From Halanaerobiales bacterium (GTDB taxonomy: Bacteria > Bacillota > Halanaerobiia > Halanaerobiales > DATFIM01): 34,662 nucleotides of DNA. The stretch covers positions 1-34,662 of the forward strand of contig DATFIM010000163.1 in assembly GCA_035270125.1 (NCBI GenBank), written 5' to 3'. Position numbers and translations under genes: made by a program. Under the pieces are notes generated by a model that was given only the letters and a program-made list of their open reading frames with translations, did not search any database and was not told the DNA's origin. Shown one piece after another: positions 8,107 through 16,801 of this stretch (within the stretch, counting starts at the first letter, position 1; every line of letters begins with the position of its first letter).

Positions 8107-9330
8107 ATGGCTCCATATTTTAAATATACTGCTAAAAATAGTAAAGGTGATGAAATTAAAAAAATAGTTAAATCAGATAATCCTATAGCTATTGCTAAAA
8201 AAGCAAAAAACAAAGGTTATCATATAATTGAAATAAAAAAAACAAAAGGTATGACAATTAATAAAAAAAAGAAAAATTATTTATTAATAAAACAAAAAAA
8301 GGTTGATAAAGCTGATTTGTTTCTTTTTACAGAACAATTTGCTGTTATGACCGGTAGTGGACTTTCGATTGTAGAATCACTATTAATTTTAGAAGATCAA
8401 ATAAAAAATAAAATGTTTAAAAAAAGCATTAAAAAAATTGTAGAAAATATTGAAAAAGGAAGTTCATTGTCAGAAGCTATTAAAGTGGAGAAAAATGTTT
8501 TCCCGTATTTTTATCAACAAATGGTAAAAATAGGAGAAATGGCCGGTGTGCTACCTAAAATTTTGAAAGATTTAAGTTTATATTATAAATGGCAAATAGA
8601 AATCAGAAAAAAAGTTCTAAGTTCATTATATTATCCCATGTTATTATTAGCAGCAACATTTTTAACAATTATTCTTCTATTAACATATGTAATTCCTTCA
8701 TTTGAAGAAATTTTTCAATCTTTTAACACAAGATTGCCCTATCCAACTAGAGTCATTTTATTTATAAGTAAAAATTTAAATAATTATTTTTTATACATTA
8801 TTTTATTTATATTTTTATTAGTAGTTTTAATTAAAATATATTTTAGAACTGAGAAGGGTTCTTACACAAAAGATAAATTAATTTTAAAACTACCATTTAT
8901 AGCAAAATTAAAAAAATATATTTTACTATGGAGATTTTCCAATATGTTAAATCTGCTTATTAAAAATGGTATTTCTCTATTAGATTCATTAATTATTATA
9001 GAAAAAATAACCAAAAATAAAATAATGAAAGGAATGATACATAAAATACAGATAAATATACGAGAAGGACAGGATTTATCAACTGCTCTCTCTGAATCAG
9101 GTTTTTTTCCGAAAATAATGATAAAAATGATTAACACCGGTGAGAAAACAGGAAAATTAGAAAAAATGTTAAAAGAATTAGCAAAATTCTTTCATAAAAA
9201 ATTAAATGAAAAAGTTAAAAAAACAGTTACTATTTTAGAACCTATTTTAGTGATTTTTATGGCAGCAATAATTGCTTTTATTGCTATTTCAGTATTGCTT
9301 CCCATGTTTAATATGTATTCTTTAATTTAG
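8107..9330 (+). CDS. pilC: PilC/GspF-type inner-membrane platform protein
   Basis: This 407-residue protein has two T2SF repeats. Each holds a cytoplasmic helical bundle (about 65-170 and 265-370) with the FxxQFAVMTGSGLSIVESL and FSNMLNLLIKNGISLLDSL family signatures. Three membrane segments lie at about 173-200, 224-243 and 376-402. ATG 8107 is preferred over TTG 8101 because GAGGGGG sits about 10 bases before it and the family begins near PYFKYTAKN. It forms the platform that couples PilB to pilin insertion. It lies 23 bases after pilB. Confidence 0.93.
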   Translation: MAPYFKYTAKNSKGDEIKKIVKSDNPIAIAKKAKNKGYHIIEIKKTKGMTINKKKKNYLLIKQKKVDKADLFLFTEQFAVMTGSGLSIVESLLILEDQIKNKMFKKSIKKIVENIEKGSSLSEAIKVEKNVFPYFYQQMVKIGEMAGVLPKILKDLSLYYKWQIEIRKKVLSSLYYPMLLLAATFLTIILLLTYVIPSFEEIFQSFNTRLPYPTRVILFISKNLNNYFLYIILFIFLLVVLIKIYFRTEKGSYTKDKLILKLPFIAKLKKYILLWRFSNMLNLLIKNGISLLDSLIIIEKITKNKIMKGMIHKIQINIREGQDLSTALSESGFFPKIMIKMINTGEKTGKLEKMLKELAKFFHKKLNEKVKKTVTILEPILVIFMAAIIAFIAISVLLPMFNMYSLI

Positions 9331-9346
9331 AACAGGAGGTAATTTG

Positions 9347-9718
9347 ATGAATAATTTACAAAAAGAAAGAGGATTTACTTTAATTGAATTAATAGTAGTT
9401 ATTGCTGTAATAGGAATATTAGCCAGTATTGCTGTTCCTAGATATACTAATGTAAAAGATAAAGCTGATTTAACTGTTATAAAAATGGATTTAAAAAACA
9501 TTCAGACTCTTGTTGAAATTTATGCTCTGGAAAACGAAAATCAATATCCTTCACAAACAGAATTTGAAAACCTGGATTTTGTAAAACAAAATTATATTTA
9601 CTTAACAAATGTTGATGAATATTTAGTATATTATGAGAAAACTATAAATAATAATTTTTATTATATAAAAAATGGTGATAATAATATAAAAAATTCAGAA
9701 ACAATCCCTGAAATTTAA
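9347..9718 (+). CDS. Type IV pilin / GspG-like major (pseudo)pilin
   Basis: A short leader ending in Gly9 is followed by the class III prepilin cleavage and N-methylation motif GFTLIELIVVIAVIGILA with Glu at +5 of the mature protein. The C-terminal part is small (123 residues in all) and repeats FYYIKNGD-type polar segments. Its short globular domain and first place among the pilins suggest the major subunit of the fibre. Start is ATG 9347, with AGGAGGT six bases upstream. A prepilin peptidase gene is not in the window. Confidence 0.9.
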   Translation: MNNLQKERGFTLIELIVVIAVIGILASIAVPRYTNVKDKADLTVIKMDLKNIQTLVEIYALENENQYPSQTEFENLDFVKQNYIYLTNVDEYLVYYEKTINNNFYYIKNGDNNIKNSETIPEI

Positions 9719-9743
9719 AATTTATAAATAAAGGAGAATAAAT

Positions 9744-10244
9744 ATGGTATTTAACTATGAAAATGGTTATACCCTAATTGAAGTTATAATAGTAACTGTG
9801 ATTATTTCAATGGTAGCAACTTTTTTTAGCCTGAAAATTTCAGATGTTTATGATCTAACATTGGAAGCAACTATTGATAATATTGTTTATGATTTGAGAT
9901 GGGCCAGAATCCAGGCAATTTTAAATAATGAAAATTATTATCTCAGGGTTTATCGTAAAGATGATATTTATAAAAAAGACGATGATTATAGAAGTGATTA
10001 TATTATTTATGTCAAAGATGAAAATGAAAATATTATAGTTAAAAAAGAAGGTGTATTTTCTTCAAAATATATATTATATAAAAATCTTACACCTGTGAAA
10101 ATTGAAGATGATTATTATGATAAAATTACTTTCACTTCATTTGGTACTGCAAACCTGGGAACAATTGGTTTAAAATCTGGTAATGGAAAATTAATAAAAA
10201 TAACAGTAAATCATTTTGGGAGGATTAGAATAGAATATGACTAA
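9744..10244 (+). CDS. Prepilin-like protein, GspH/minor pilin type
   Basis: The prepilin motif is NGYTLIEVIIVTVIIS, so the mature protein would start with Tyr9 rather than Phe, with Glu at +5 (E13). The 166-residue length and the DLRWARIQAILNNENYYLRV block shortly after the N-terminal helix resemble GspH/FimT minor pseudopilins. It probably belongs to the tip complex with the next three genes. GGAG precedes ATG. The stop overlaps the next start in ATGACTAA. Confidence 0.85.
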   Translation: MVFNYENGYTLIEVIIVTVIISMVATFFSLKISDVYDLTLEATIDNIVYDLRWARIQAILNNENYYLRVYRKDDIYKKDDDYRSDYIIYVKDENENIIVKKEGVFSSKYILYKNLTPVKIEDDYYDKITFTSFGTANLGTIGLKSGNGKLIKITVNHFGRIRIEYD

Positions 10245-10653
10245 TAGAGGTTTTACATTAATAGAAATTTTGATCTCATTACTGATTATAGCTGCATTAA
10301 TTTTGGCTGTGAACAAAGTAGTTTATACAGTTAAAAAAATAAATATTAGAGCTGAAAATAATTATCAGGCCAGTGTTTATGCTCAAAATATAATTGAATA
10401 TTTAAAAAGTGAAAAAACAAATTTAAATGAAGGTGATTTCAAACTTGAAGAAATTATTAATGATAATATAAAAGACTTTTTGCAAAAAAATACAGAAAAT
10501 AGAAAGTTTGAAAATTCTTTAATAAAAATAAATAAAATTTATGAAGACCTTGAGTTAGGTATTAAATTATTTGAAGTAAAAATGATAATAGCCTGGAAAG
10601 GGGTTGATGATGTTCAAAATTATAAAATTGGCACCTATATTTATCAAAAGTAA
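10237..10653 (+). CDS. Prepilin-like protein, GspI/minor pilin type
   Basis: The leader is only five residues (MTNRG), then FTLIEILISLLIIAALI with Glu at +5 (E10). At 138 residues and with the position after the GspH-like gene, it fits a GspI/PilV-type minor subunit. Sequence beyond the helix is not diagnostic. Its start lies inside the previous gene's end (8-nt overlap) and its 3' end overlaps the next gene by 44 nt, so translation is tightly coupled. Confidence 0.82.
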   Translation: MTNRGFTLIEILISLLIIAALILAVNKVVYTVKKINIRAENNYQASVYAQNIIEYLKSEKTNLNEGDFKLEEIINDNIKDFLQKNTENRKFENSLIKINKIYEDLELGIKLFEVKMIIAWKGVDDVQNYKIGTYIYQK

Positions 10654-11125
10654 AATTAAAAAAATATATTTTAAAAAAGAAGGTTTTACCTTATTAGAAG
10701 TAATTTTGGTAATAATTATTATTGAATTATTAATGTTTAGTAGTATGACCTTTATTAGTTCATTTATAAATTTTTATTCCGATCAGGATTCAAATATATT
10801 TAGTACTACAGAAGAAAAAATTGGTGTTTTAATATTAAGTAATGATTTATTTTCAGCAAAAAATATGGTTGTAAAAGATAATGAAATATTATTTGACAGT
10901 TATTATAAAGGAAAGGAAAAAAGTTTGATTTATAGAGTTTATGACTCATCTTATGGTACTGCTTTAGGTAAAATTACTAAAGAAAATATAGAAGCTGTTA
11001 TAAATAATGTAAAAACAATAAATTTTACTAAAGAGGAAGATCTTCTTTTAGTTGATTTAGAATTTATTGATCCCAATCAAAATATAAGACATGTTAAAAG
11101 GGTTTATTATTTAAGAATTAAATAG
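10610..11125 (+). CDS. Prepilin-like protein, GspJ/minor pilin type, long leader
   Basis: The prepilin motif KKEGFTLLEVILVIIIIELLM places the cleavage at Gly25 with Glu at +5 (E30). The 25-residue basic leader is longer than those of its neighbours (5-9 residues). The first 44 bases lie inside the preceding gene. ATG 10610 is chosen because AAAGGGG sits six bases upstream; ATG 10607 and TTG 10604 are in frame and cannot be excluded. About 171 residues. GspJ/PilW-like by order and length. Confidence 0.8.
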   Translation: MFKIIKLAPIFIKSKIKKIYFKKEGFTLLEVILVIIIIELLMFSSMTFISSFINFYSDQDSNIFSTTEEKIGVLILSNDLFSAKNMVVKDNEILFDSYYKGKEKSLIYRVYDSSYGTALGKITKENIEAVINNVKTINFTKEEDLLLVDLEFIDPNQNIRHVKRVYYLRIK

Positions 11126-11146
11126 ATTCATAAGTGAGGAGATAAA

Positions 11147-11569
11147 ATGTTCAAAGAGAATGAAGGATTTACCTTATATCTTATTTTAATATCAATTATT
11201 GCTGCTAGTATTTTTGTTTTAACTTTATATAACGGGGCTTATGTCAATGTGAAATTATCTAAAAATTTAACATATCAAAATAAGGCATTTTATGCAGCAG
11301 AAGCAGCAATAGACTATTCTAAAATAATATTGATAGATAATAATGGGATACCTTTAGAAAATAAGAGTGGTGAGTTATATGTAAATGGAGAAATATATGA
11401 AAAAAGAAATATATATGGTAATAGCAGTTTTCAATTAAAATTTTATTTATTAGAAGGAGAAACAGATTACTATAAAGTTGATATTCAGGGAAAACATAAT
11501 AAAAATGTATGTAAAATTAGTGTCCAATATAATGAGCAATTTGAATTAATTAATTGTAAAAAAATTTAA
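11147..11569 (+). CDS. Minor pilin of GspK/PilX type lacking the +5 glutamate
   Basis: After a seven-residue leader (MFKENEG) the helix reads FTLYLILISIIAAS, so Leu12 replaces the conserved Glu at +5. A non-acidic +5 residue is typical of GspK and some PilX-like tip subunits. The following AFYAAEAAIDYSK is a PilX/GspK-type signature. At 140 residues it is much shorter than true GspK, so PilX-like is closer. It closes the run of five prepilin-like genes and precedes pilM by 15 bases. Confidence 0.8.
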   Translation: MFKENEGFTLYLILISIIAASIFVLTLYNGAYVNVKLSKNLTYQNKAFYAAEAAIDYSKIILIDNNGIPLENKSGELYVNGEIYEKRNIYGNSSFQLKFYLLEGETDYYKVDIQGKHNKNVCKISVQYNEQFELINCKKI

Positions 11570-11584
11570 GGAAGGAGTAGTAAT

Positions 11585-12556
11585 ATGTTATTTAAAAAAG
11601 GGAATTTAATTTATGGTTTAGATATTGGTAATTATTCCATTAAATTAGTTACTATTTTATCTAAGAATAAAAATTTAGAATTACTAAAAGCAAAATATTA
11701 CCAATTAGAAGAAAGTGTTTTTAATGAAGGAATATTGGAAAAAAAAGATATACTGAGAAAAAAAATAGACAGATATTTTGAAGAAGAAAATAATATAAGA
11801 GGTAAATTAAGTTGTTCAGTAGCTAATGAATTTGTGGTGATAAAAAATATTAATTTACCTTATATGGAAAGAAATGCAGTTATTGAAACCTTGAAATGGG
11901 AATTTGAAGATCATTTGCCTTTTTCCAGTCAGGAATCAGTTATTGATTATATGATAAGAGATAAAAACAAAGATGAAATGGAAATAACGGCAGTATTAGC
12001 TCCTTTGAAAATAATAGAAAGCTATGAACAATCTCTCGATTTATATAATTTAAGAACTTTAAATATTGAAGCTGCCGCACTTTTGAGTATATTAAAATTC
12101 AAAAATATAAAAACCACAAATTTGATTATTGATATAGGTTTTTTTAATACAAAGCTTATAGTAGGTAATAGCAAAAATATTTTTTTTACTAGAAATTTAA
12201 AATTTGGTGCTAATGAATTAAATGGTTTAGAAAATTTTAATTCAGAAATTGATAAAGAACTATATATAGAAGAATTAAAACAGGAAGTTAAAAGGGCATT
12301 TAGATTTTATAATAGAAATAATTCCAATCAAAAAATTGAAAATATTTATTTAACAGGTGGAGGAGCATATATAAAAAGAATTGGAGATAATATAAAAAAT
12401 AATGATATACTATCTCCTAAAATATTAAAACCATTTGATACAATTAACATAGATGAAAATAGGATAAAAAATAATTATAATTCCAGTTTAGATTTTACAG
12501 AATATTCAATTGCTTTTGGATTATGTTTGAGTGAGGTCTATGATTATGAAAATTGA
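11585..12556 (+). CDS. pilM: PilM, actin-like cytoplasmic assembly protein
   Basis: The 323-residue soluble protein has the actin/FtsA-fold phosphate motifs GLDIGNYSIKLV (11-22), IIDIGFFNTKLIVG (about 181-194) and LTGGGAYI (256-263). PilM binds ATP and the short cytoplasmic tail of PilN, forming a ring beneath the pilus base. AAGGAGTAGTAAT precedes ATG. It overlaps the start of pilN by 11 bases, consistent with the PilM-PilN pairing. Confidence 0.93.
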   Translation: MLFKKGNLIYGLDIGNYSIKLVTILSKNKNLELLKAKYYQLEESVFNEGILEKKDILRKKIDRYFEEENNIRGKLSCSVANEFVVIKNINLPYMERNAVIETLKWEFEDHLPFSSQESVIDYMIRDKNKDEMEITAVLAPLKIIESYEQSLDLYNLRTLNIEAAALLSILKFKNIKTTNLIIDIGFFNTKLIVGNSKNIFFTRNLKFGANELNGLENFNSEIDKELYIEELKQEVKRAFRFYNRNNSNQKIENIYLTGGGAYIKRIGDNIKNNDILSPKILKPFDTINIDENRIKNNYNSSLDFTEYSIAFGLCLSEVYDYEN

Positions 12557-13028
12557 TTTAAAAACTAAAAACAAAAATCTTAATTTAGAATATAAAAAAA
12601 TTCTTTTATATATTTTATTTTTTAGTTTTATATTTTCTTTATTTTTTAATAGTTATTTAAAAGCAAATGAATTTTTTAATTTAAAAAAAGAATATGAAAA
12701 ATTAATGGATATCTCTAATACATATAGTAATTATCAAAATAAATATAAGAAAAAACAAGAAGAAATTTTAAGCCAAAAAAATAATCAAGTAAATTGGGGA
12801 ATGATTTTTTTTAATATATATTCTAAAGTACCAGAAAATATATTTATTACTAAAATCAAATACAGTAATGCTGAACTTTCTATAATTGGAACTACAAACA
12901 TAAAAAATAATATTTTTATATTTAGTGAAGAATTAAAAAAATTAGATTTTTGTACTGAGGTCTTTGTAGATGATATTCAAAATGGTAGTAAAATATTATA
13001 TACAATAAATATTTTATTATCCAATTAG
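12546..13028 (+). CDS. pilN: PilN-like inner-membrane alignment protein
   Basis: This 160-residue protein has a basic cytoplasmic tail (1-20), one membrane helix (about 23-39), a coiled-coil segment (about 48-80), and a ferredoxin-like C-terminal domain with NWGMIFFNIYSKVPENIFIT. That is the PilN layout. The start is set at ATG 12546, with GAGG nine bases upstream. Earlier in-frame starts (GTG 12531, ATG 12540) have poorer spacing. It is one of the most AT-biased genes of the window, rich in Lys, Asn and Ile. Confidence 0.85.
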   Translation: MKIDLKTKNKNLNLEYKKILLYILFFSFIFSLFFNSYLKANEFFNLKKEYEKLMDISNTYSNYQNKYKKKQEEILSQKNNQVNWGMIFFNIYSKVPENIFITKIKYSNAELSIIGTTNIKNNIFIFSEELKKLDFCTEVFVDDIQNGSKILYTINILLSN

Positions 13029-13041
13029 AGAGGAGATTTAT

Positions 13042-13848
13042 ATGTTTGATAAGAAAAATAATTTACACATAAAAATCTTAGGAATTATCTTTATAGTTTT
13101 GCTTTTCTTTTATATTAATAGACAGCTAAATGTAAAAATTAATTCTTATGAAAATTTAATATTAAAAAAGCAAAACGAAATAAAAGTTGAAAATAAATAT
13201 AAGCAAAAATATATTCATTTAGAAGAAAAATATGATTTTAAAATTTTCAAAAAAGATGAAATAATTGAGAATTTAAACTTAATTATAGATAAAAATAATA
13301 TAAAACTAGTTAATATGAAAACAAGGGAAAAAGAAGATAAATTTTTAGTTAGTCTTAAAATATCAGTAAAATTTGATAATTTAAATTTATTTTTAGATAA
13401 TATATCTCAAGAAAAAAATTTTTATAATTTAAAAACTATTATGATTCAAAAAGATATGAATTATGAAGATAATTTATTGGTTGAAATAGAGATTTTATTT
13501 AATTTATCAGTTTTTATTGATAATAATTCTAATAATTTCTTATCAAAAAAAATATATAGTAACCTAAAGAATCCTTATAAATCAAAAATTAGCAATTCTG
13601 ATTATGTTTTGAATTATAATAATAAAGAAATAGAAATATCTTTACCAATGAGACTAACTGGAATAATAATAGGTAAAAAAAACAAATTGGCTATAATTGA
13701 AATAAATAATGAAATTAAATCTATAAAAGAGGGTTTCAAAAAATTTGGAGTTGAAGTTATGGACATCAATATAGATAATATTATAGTTAAATATAAAGAT
13801 TTATTTTTAAAAATTAATTTAGGAGGTAATAAAGGTGTATTACAATAA
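13042..13848 (+). CDS. pilO: PilO-like protein with C-terminal PilP/GspC-like domain
   Basis: A single membrane helix (about 10-27) and coiled coil (about 30-65) are followed by a PilO-type ferredoxin fold (about 75-160). A low-complexity linker (about 160-195) then leads to an extra domain, residues 200-262, starting LPMRLTGIIIGKKNKLAIIE. That pattern (L-x-G-I-I, then a strand about nature of an effector or gate, then VMDINIDNIIVKY) resembles the PilP/GspC HR domain that contacts the secretin. No separate pilP exists in the cluster. The fusion is inferred from sequence pattern, not from a profile search. At 268 residues it is longer than usual PilO (about 200). Confidence 0.75.
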   Translation: MFDKKNNLHIKILGIIFIVLLFFYINRQLNVKINSYENLILKKQNEIKVENKYKQKYIHLEEKYDFKIFKKDEIIENLNLIIDKNNIKLVNMKTREKEDKFLVSLKISVKFDNLNLFLDNISQEKNFYNLKTIMIQKDMNYEDNLLVEIEILFNLSVFIDNNSNNFLSKKIYSNLKNPYKSKISNSDYVLNYNNKEIEISLPMRLTGIIIGKKNKLAIIEINNEIKSIKEGFKKFGVEVMDINIDNIIVKYKDLFLKINLGGNKGVLQ

Positions 13849-15661
13849 AAAAATTAATTTTATTTTTGTTATGTTAGTATTGACAATTTTATTATCAGGA
13901 ACAGGCTATACTAGTGATGAAAAAATAAATCTGAACTTTAAAGCGGTAGATTTAAGAGATGCTTTGAGAACAATTGCAGAATATGCTGAAGTAAATCTAA
14001 TTGCTGATGAATCTGTGCAGGGTAAAATTACAATTAATTTGAAAGATTTAAGTTTCAAAAATGCTTTAAAATTAATTTCTGAAAGTAGTGGGCTTGGTTG
14101 GGAATATAAAAATAATACTTTTTTTGTGGCAAAAGAAAGTAGAATTCATGATTTGTTTTCTGTATTTACTCTAAAAAAGATAGAAATAAAAAATAGAGAT
14201 GTAAAAGAAGTAAAATTGATTTTAAAAGAAATATATCCTGAATTGCAAATTTCTGCAGATCTAAAAAATAACAATCTCTTTTTGAGAGGGGAAATAAAAA
14301 AGTTAAAAGAAATAGAAGAACTTATTTTGTTAATTGATCAAAAATTACCTGTTATTAATGAAATAAAAGATTTTGAATTTATTGAAGTAAATAATAATAA
14401 TAATCTAGAAGAAATATTAAAAACCATAAAACTATTATATCCAGATGTAAATTCAATAATATTAAAAGAAAATAATAAAATTTTAATTTATGGAAATTCA
14501 GAGAAAAATAAAGAAATAAAAAATATTATAAAAAATAATTTTCAAAATAAAATTAATCAAAATAAATATAAACATTCTTTAATTATAGATAAGTTACTTT
14601 TTGAACAGCTAAAAAAAATAATAAATAAGTTTGAAAATGGAGTTGATTATTTTTATGAAAACAAAAGCGGGATTCTTTATTTAGAAGGGAAAAAGGGTGA
14701 TATTGAATTTTTATTAGCTTTATTGAAAAAAATAAAAGAAAATAGAAAACCAATATATATAACAAAAAATAAAAATTTAGAATATATTGATATTAAATCA
14801 GTAGAAAATTTAAAAAAGAAAATATTTCCTGAAATAAAATTATATAGTAATTTTAAAAGATCATTGATAACAATAAAAGGAGAAAAAAATAAAATTAGAG
14901 AGTTTATAAATATATTAGAAGAAATAGATAAACCTAGAATACAGGTTATGATTGAAGCTCAAATACTGGAAGTTTCTTTTCGTGAGTTAAAAGAATTGGG
15001 TGTAAATCCTGGTGATTTAAGTAGAATAAAGATATTAGATAAAAAAGAATTAGATATTGATATAGAATTAGCTGAAATGTTTAAATTATTAAAGGAAAAT
15101 GGGAGTGCTAAGGTACTTGCTTCTCCGACTCTTATGACAGTTGAAGGAGAAAAAGCTGAATTATTGATAGGTGATAAGATACCAATGAAAATAGATAAAG
15201 ATGATCATGAAGAAATTAAATATATTGAAGCTGGTATTAAACTTCAATTTTTACCTTTAGTAACAACAAATAATGAAATTTTATTAGAAGTAAATCCTAG
15301 AGTAAGTAGTTTAGGAGAAAGTATATCAGGCTCTTTACCTTCTATTAATACAAGAGAAGTAAGTACTAATGTAAGATTGAAAAATCGCGAAACCTTTATT
15401 ATTGCTGGCTTAATACAGGAAGATATTATTAAATCAAAAATTAAAGTTCCAGTTTTAGGTGATATACCTGTATTGGGTAATATTTTCAAAAGCTATGAAA
15501 AAAGCACTAGACAAAATGAAGTTATAATTATGTTGAAGCCATATATTATAGAAAATACTCATATTAAAAAAGATAATTATCCTCAAAAGGAAGGAAAATT
15601 CAGGATTAGTATAGAAGAGTATAATGTATGGAAAGAGAAAATGGAAAATTTAAAATTTTAA
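13835..15661 (+). CDS. pilQ: PilQ/GspD-type outer-membrane secretin
   Basis: A signal peptide (1-26) precedes an STN/N0 domain (about 30-98: INLNFKAVDLRDALRTIAEY). Several N1-like repeats follow (about 110-170, 175-232, 305-365), then the secretin barrel (about 368-572) with AKVLASPTLMTVEGEKA and the hallmark VPVLGDIPVLGNIF (538-551). It should form the gated pore for a pilus or secreted substrate through an outer membrane, direct evidence that this Firmicute is diderm. Start is GTG 13835 inside the end of pilO, with AGGAGG upstream. 608 residues. The DUF-like C-terminal tail (573-608) is unassigned. Confidence 0.93.
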   Translation: MYYNKKINFIFVMLVLTILLSGTGYTSDEKINLNFKAVDLRDALRTIAEYAEVNLIADESVQGKITINLKDLSFKNALKLISESSGLGWEYKNNTFFVAKESRIHDLFSVFTLKKIEIKNRDVKEVKLILKEIYPELQISADLKNNNLFLRGEIKKLKEIEELILLIDQKLPVINEIKDFEFIEVNNNNNLEEILKTIKLLYPDVNSIILKENNKILIYGNSEKNKEIKNIIKNNFQNKINQNKYKHSLIIDKLLFEQLKKIINKFENGVDYFYENKSGILYLEGKKGDIEFLLALLKKIKENRKPIYITKNKNLEYIDIKSVENLKKKIFPEIKLYSNFKRSLITIKGEKNKIREFINILEEIDKPRIQVMIEAQILEVSFRELKELGVNPGDLSRIKILDKKELDIDIELAEMFKLLKENGSAKVLASPTLMTVEGEKAELLIGDKIPMKIDKDDHEEIKYIEAGIKLQFLPLVTTNNEILLEVNPRVSSLGESISGSLPSINTREVSTNVRLKNRETFIIAGLIQEDIIKSKIKVPVLGDIPVLGNIFKSYEKSTRQNEVIIMLKPYIIENTHIKKDNYPQKEGKFRISIEEYNVWKEKMENLKF

Positions 15662-15677
15662 ATAAGGGGTAGTGATT

Positions 15678-16748
15678 ATGAAAAAAAGAATAGAAAAAAC
15701 AAGGTCTTTAATGCAAGAAAAAGGTATTGATTCTTTATTAATTACAACAGATGTAAATCGCTTTTATCTTAGTGGTTTTACAGGTAGTTCCGGTTTAATT
15801 TTATTTACTTCTGAAAACAACTATTTTATAACTGATTTTAGATATACTGAACAGGCTAAAAATCAAACTAATGGATTTAAAATTATTGAATTCAATAAAA
15901 ATATTCCAGAAAAAATTAATGATATTTTAATTGAAGATAATTGTGAAAAACTTGGATTTGAGTCTAAGAATGTTACTTATAACAAATATAACGAATATAA
16001 AGAAAAATTTACTGAAGTTGAATTAATTACTACTGAAGATTTAATAAAGAAACTGAGGATAACAAAAGATAAAGAAGAAATAGACAAAATAAAAAAAGCA
16101 ATAGAAATAACTGATAATGCTTTTAAACACATTTTAGATTTTATAGAAGTAGGAAAAACTGAAAGAGAAGTAGCCTTAGAATTAGAGTATTTTATGAAAC
16201 AGGCTGGGGGCGAAAAAAATGCTTTTGATTTTATAGTTGCTTCTGGTAAAAGATCTTCAATGCCGCATGGGGTTGCCAGTGATAAAAAACTTGAATATGG
16301 AGATTTTATTACTATGGATTTTGGAACTTTTTATAAGGGTTATTGTTCAGATATGACTAGAACAGTAGTTCTTGGAGAGGCTACTGATAAACAACGTAAA
16401 ATTTACAATATTGTTTTGGAAGCTCAAAAAGAAGTTATAAATAAGATAAAACCCGGTATGTCTGGAAAAGAAGTAGATGCTATAGCAAGAGATATTATTA
16501 AAGATGCAGGATATGAAGATAATTTTGGTCATGGTCTTGGACATGGAATAGGAGTTGAAGTTCATGAAGGACCACGAGCTTCTTATAAATCTGATGACTT
16601 TATTGAAGAAGCTATGGTAGTTACAGATGAACCAGGAATATATATTCCTGATTGGGGTGGAGTAAGGATTGAAGATGATTTATTAATTACGGAGAATGGT
16701 TGTGAAGTTCTAAATAATTCTCCTAAAGAACTAATTATTATAGATTAA
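15678..16748 (+). CDS. M24-family Xaa-Pro aminopeptidase
   Basis: A creatinase N-terminal domain (about 1-125) precedes the pita-bread metallopeptidase. The five metal ligands are all visible: D214 (MDFGTF), D225 (SDMTRT), H289 (GHGLGHGIG), E318 (TDEPGIY) and E332 (RIEDDLL). It removes N-terminal residues preceding proline in the cytoplasm. ATG 15678 is chosen over GTG 15672 for spacing to AAGGGGT. Its location directly before efp is a common Firmicute pairing, both relating to proline-containing proteins. Confidence 0.93.
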   Translation: MKKRIEKTRSLMQEKGIDSLLITTDVNRFYLSGFTGSSGLILFTSENNYFITDFRYTEQAKNQTNGFKIIEFNKNIPEKINDILIEDNCEKLGFESKNVTYNKYNEYKEKFTEVELITTEDLIKKLRITKDKEEIDKIKKAIEITDNAFKHILDFIEVGKTEREVALELEYFMKQAGGEKNAFDFIVASGKRSSMPHGVASDKKLEYGDFITMDFGTFYKGYCSDMTRTVVLGEATDKQRKIYNIVLEAQKEVINKIKPGMSGKEVDAIARDIIKDAGYEDNFGHGLGHGIGVEVHEGPRASYKSDDFIEEAMVVTDEPGIYIPDWGGVRIEDDLLITENGCEVLNNSPKELIIID

Positions 16749-16754
16749 AACAAA

Positions 16755-16801
16755 AAGGAGGTGTCTTATCTGATCATATCGAACTGGTCAGATAAATAAG
16801 T
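16755..16801 (+). promoter_or_regulatory. Structured efp leader: distant Shine-Dalgarno, hairpin and mini-ORF
   Basis: A near-perfect Shine-Dalgarno AAGGAGGTG (16755-16763) lies about 40 bases before the efp ATG, far outside normal spacing. Between them TTATCTGATC (16766-16775) pairs with GGTCAGATAA (16786-16795) around a ten-base loop. Folding this stem leaves about ten bases from GGAGG to ATG. Alternatively, a CTG at 16770 (eight bases after GGAGG) opens a nine-codon reading frame ending at TAA 16797-16799, two bases before the efp ATG. An in-frame TAA at 16793-16795 excludes any earlier efp start. Confidence 0.7.

Noticed and set aside
8862-9137. 91-codon minus-strand ORF in pilC
   Set aside because: Antisense shadow of a complete, well-conserved pilC; no ribosome site.
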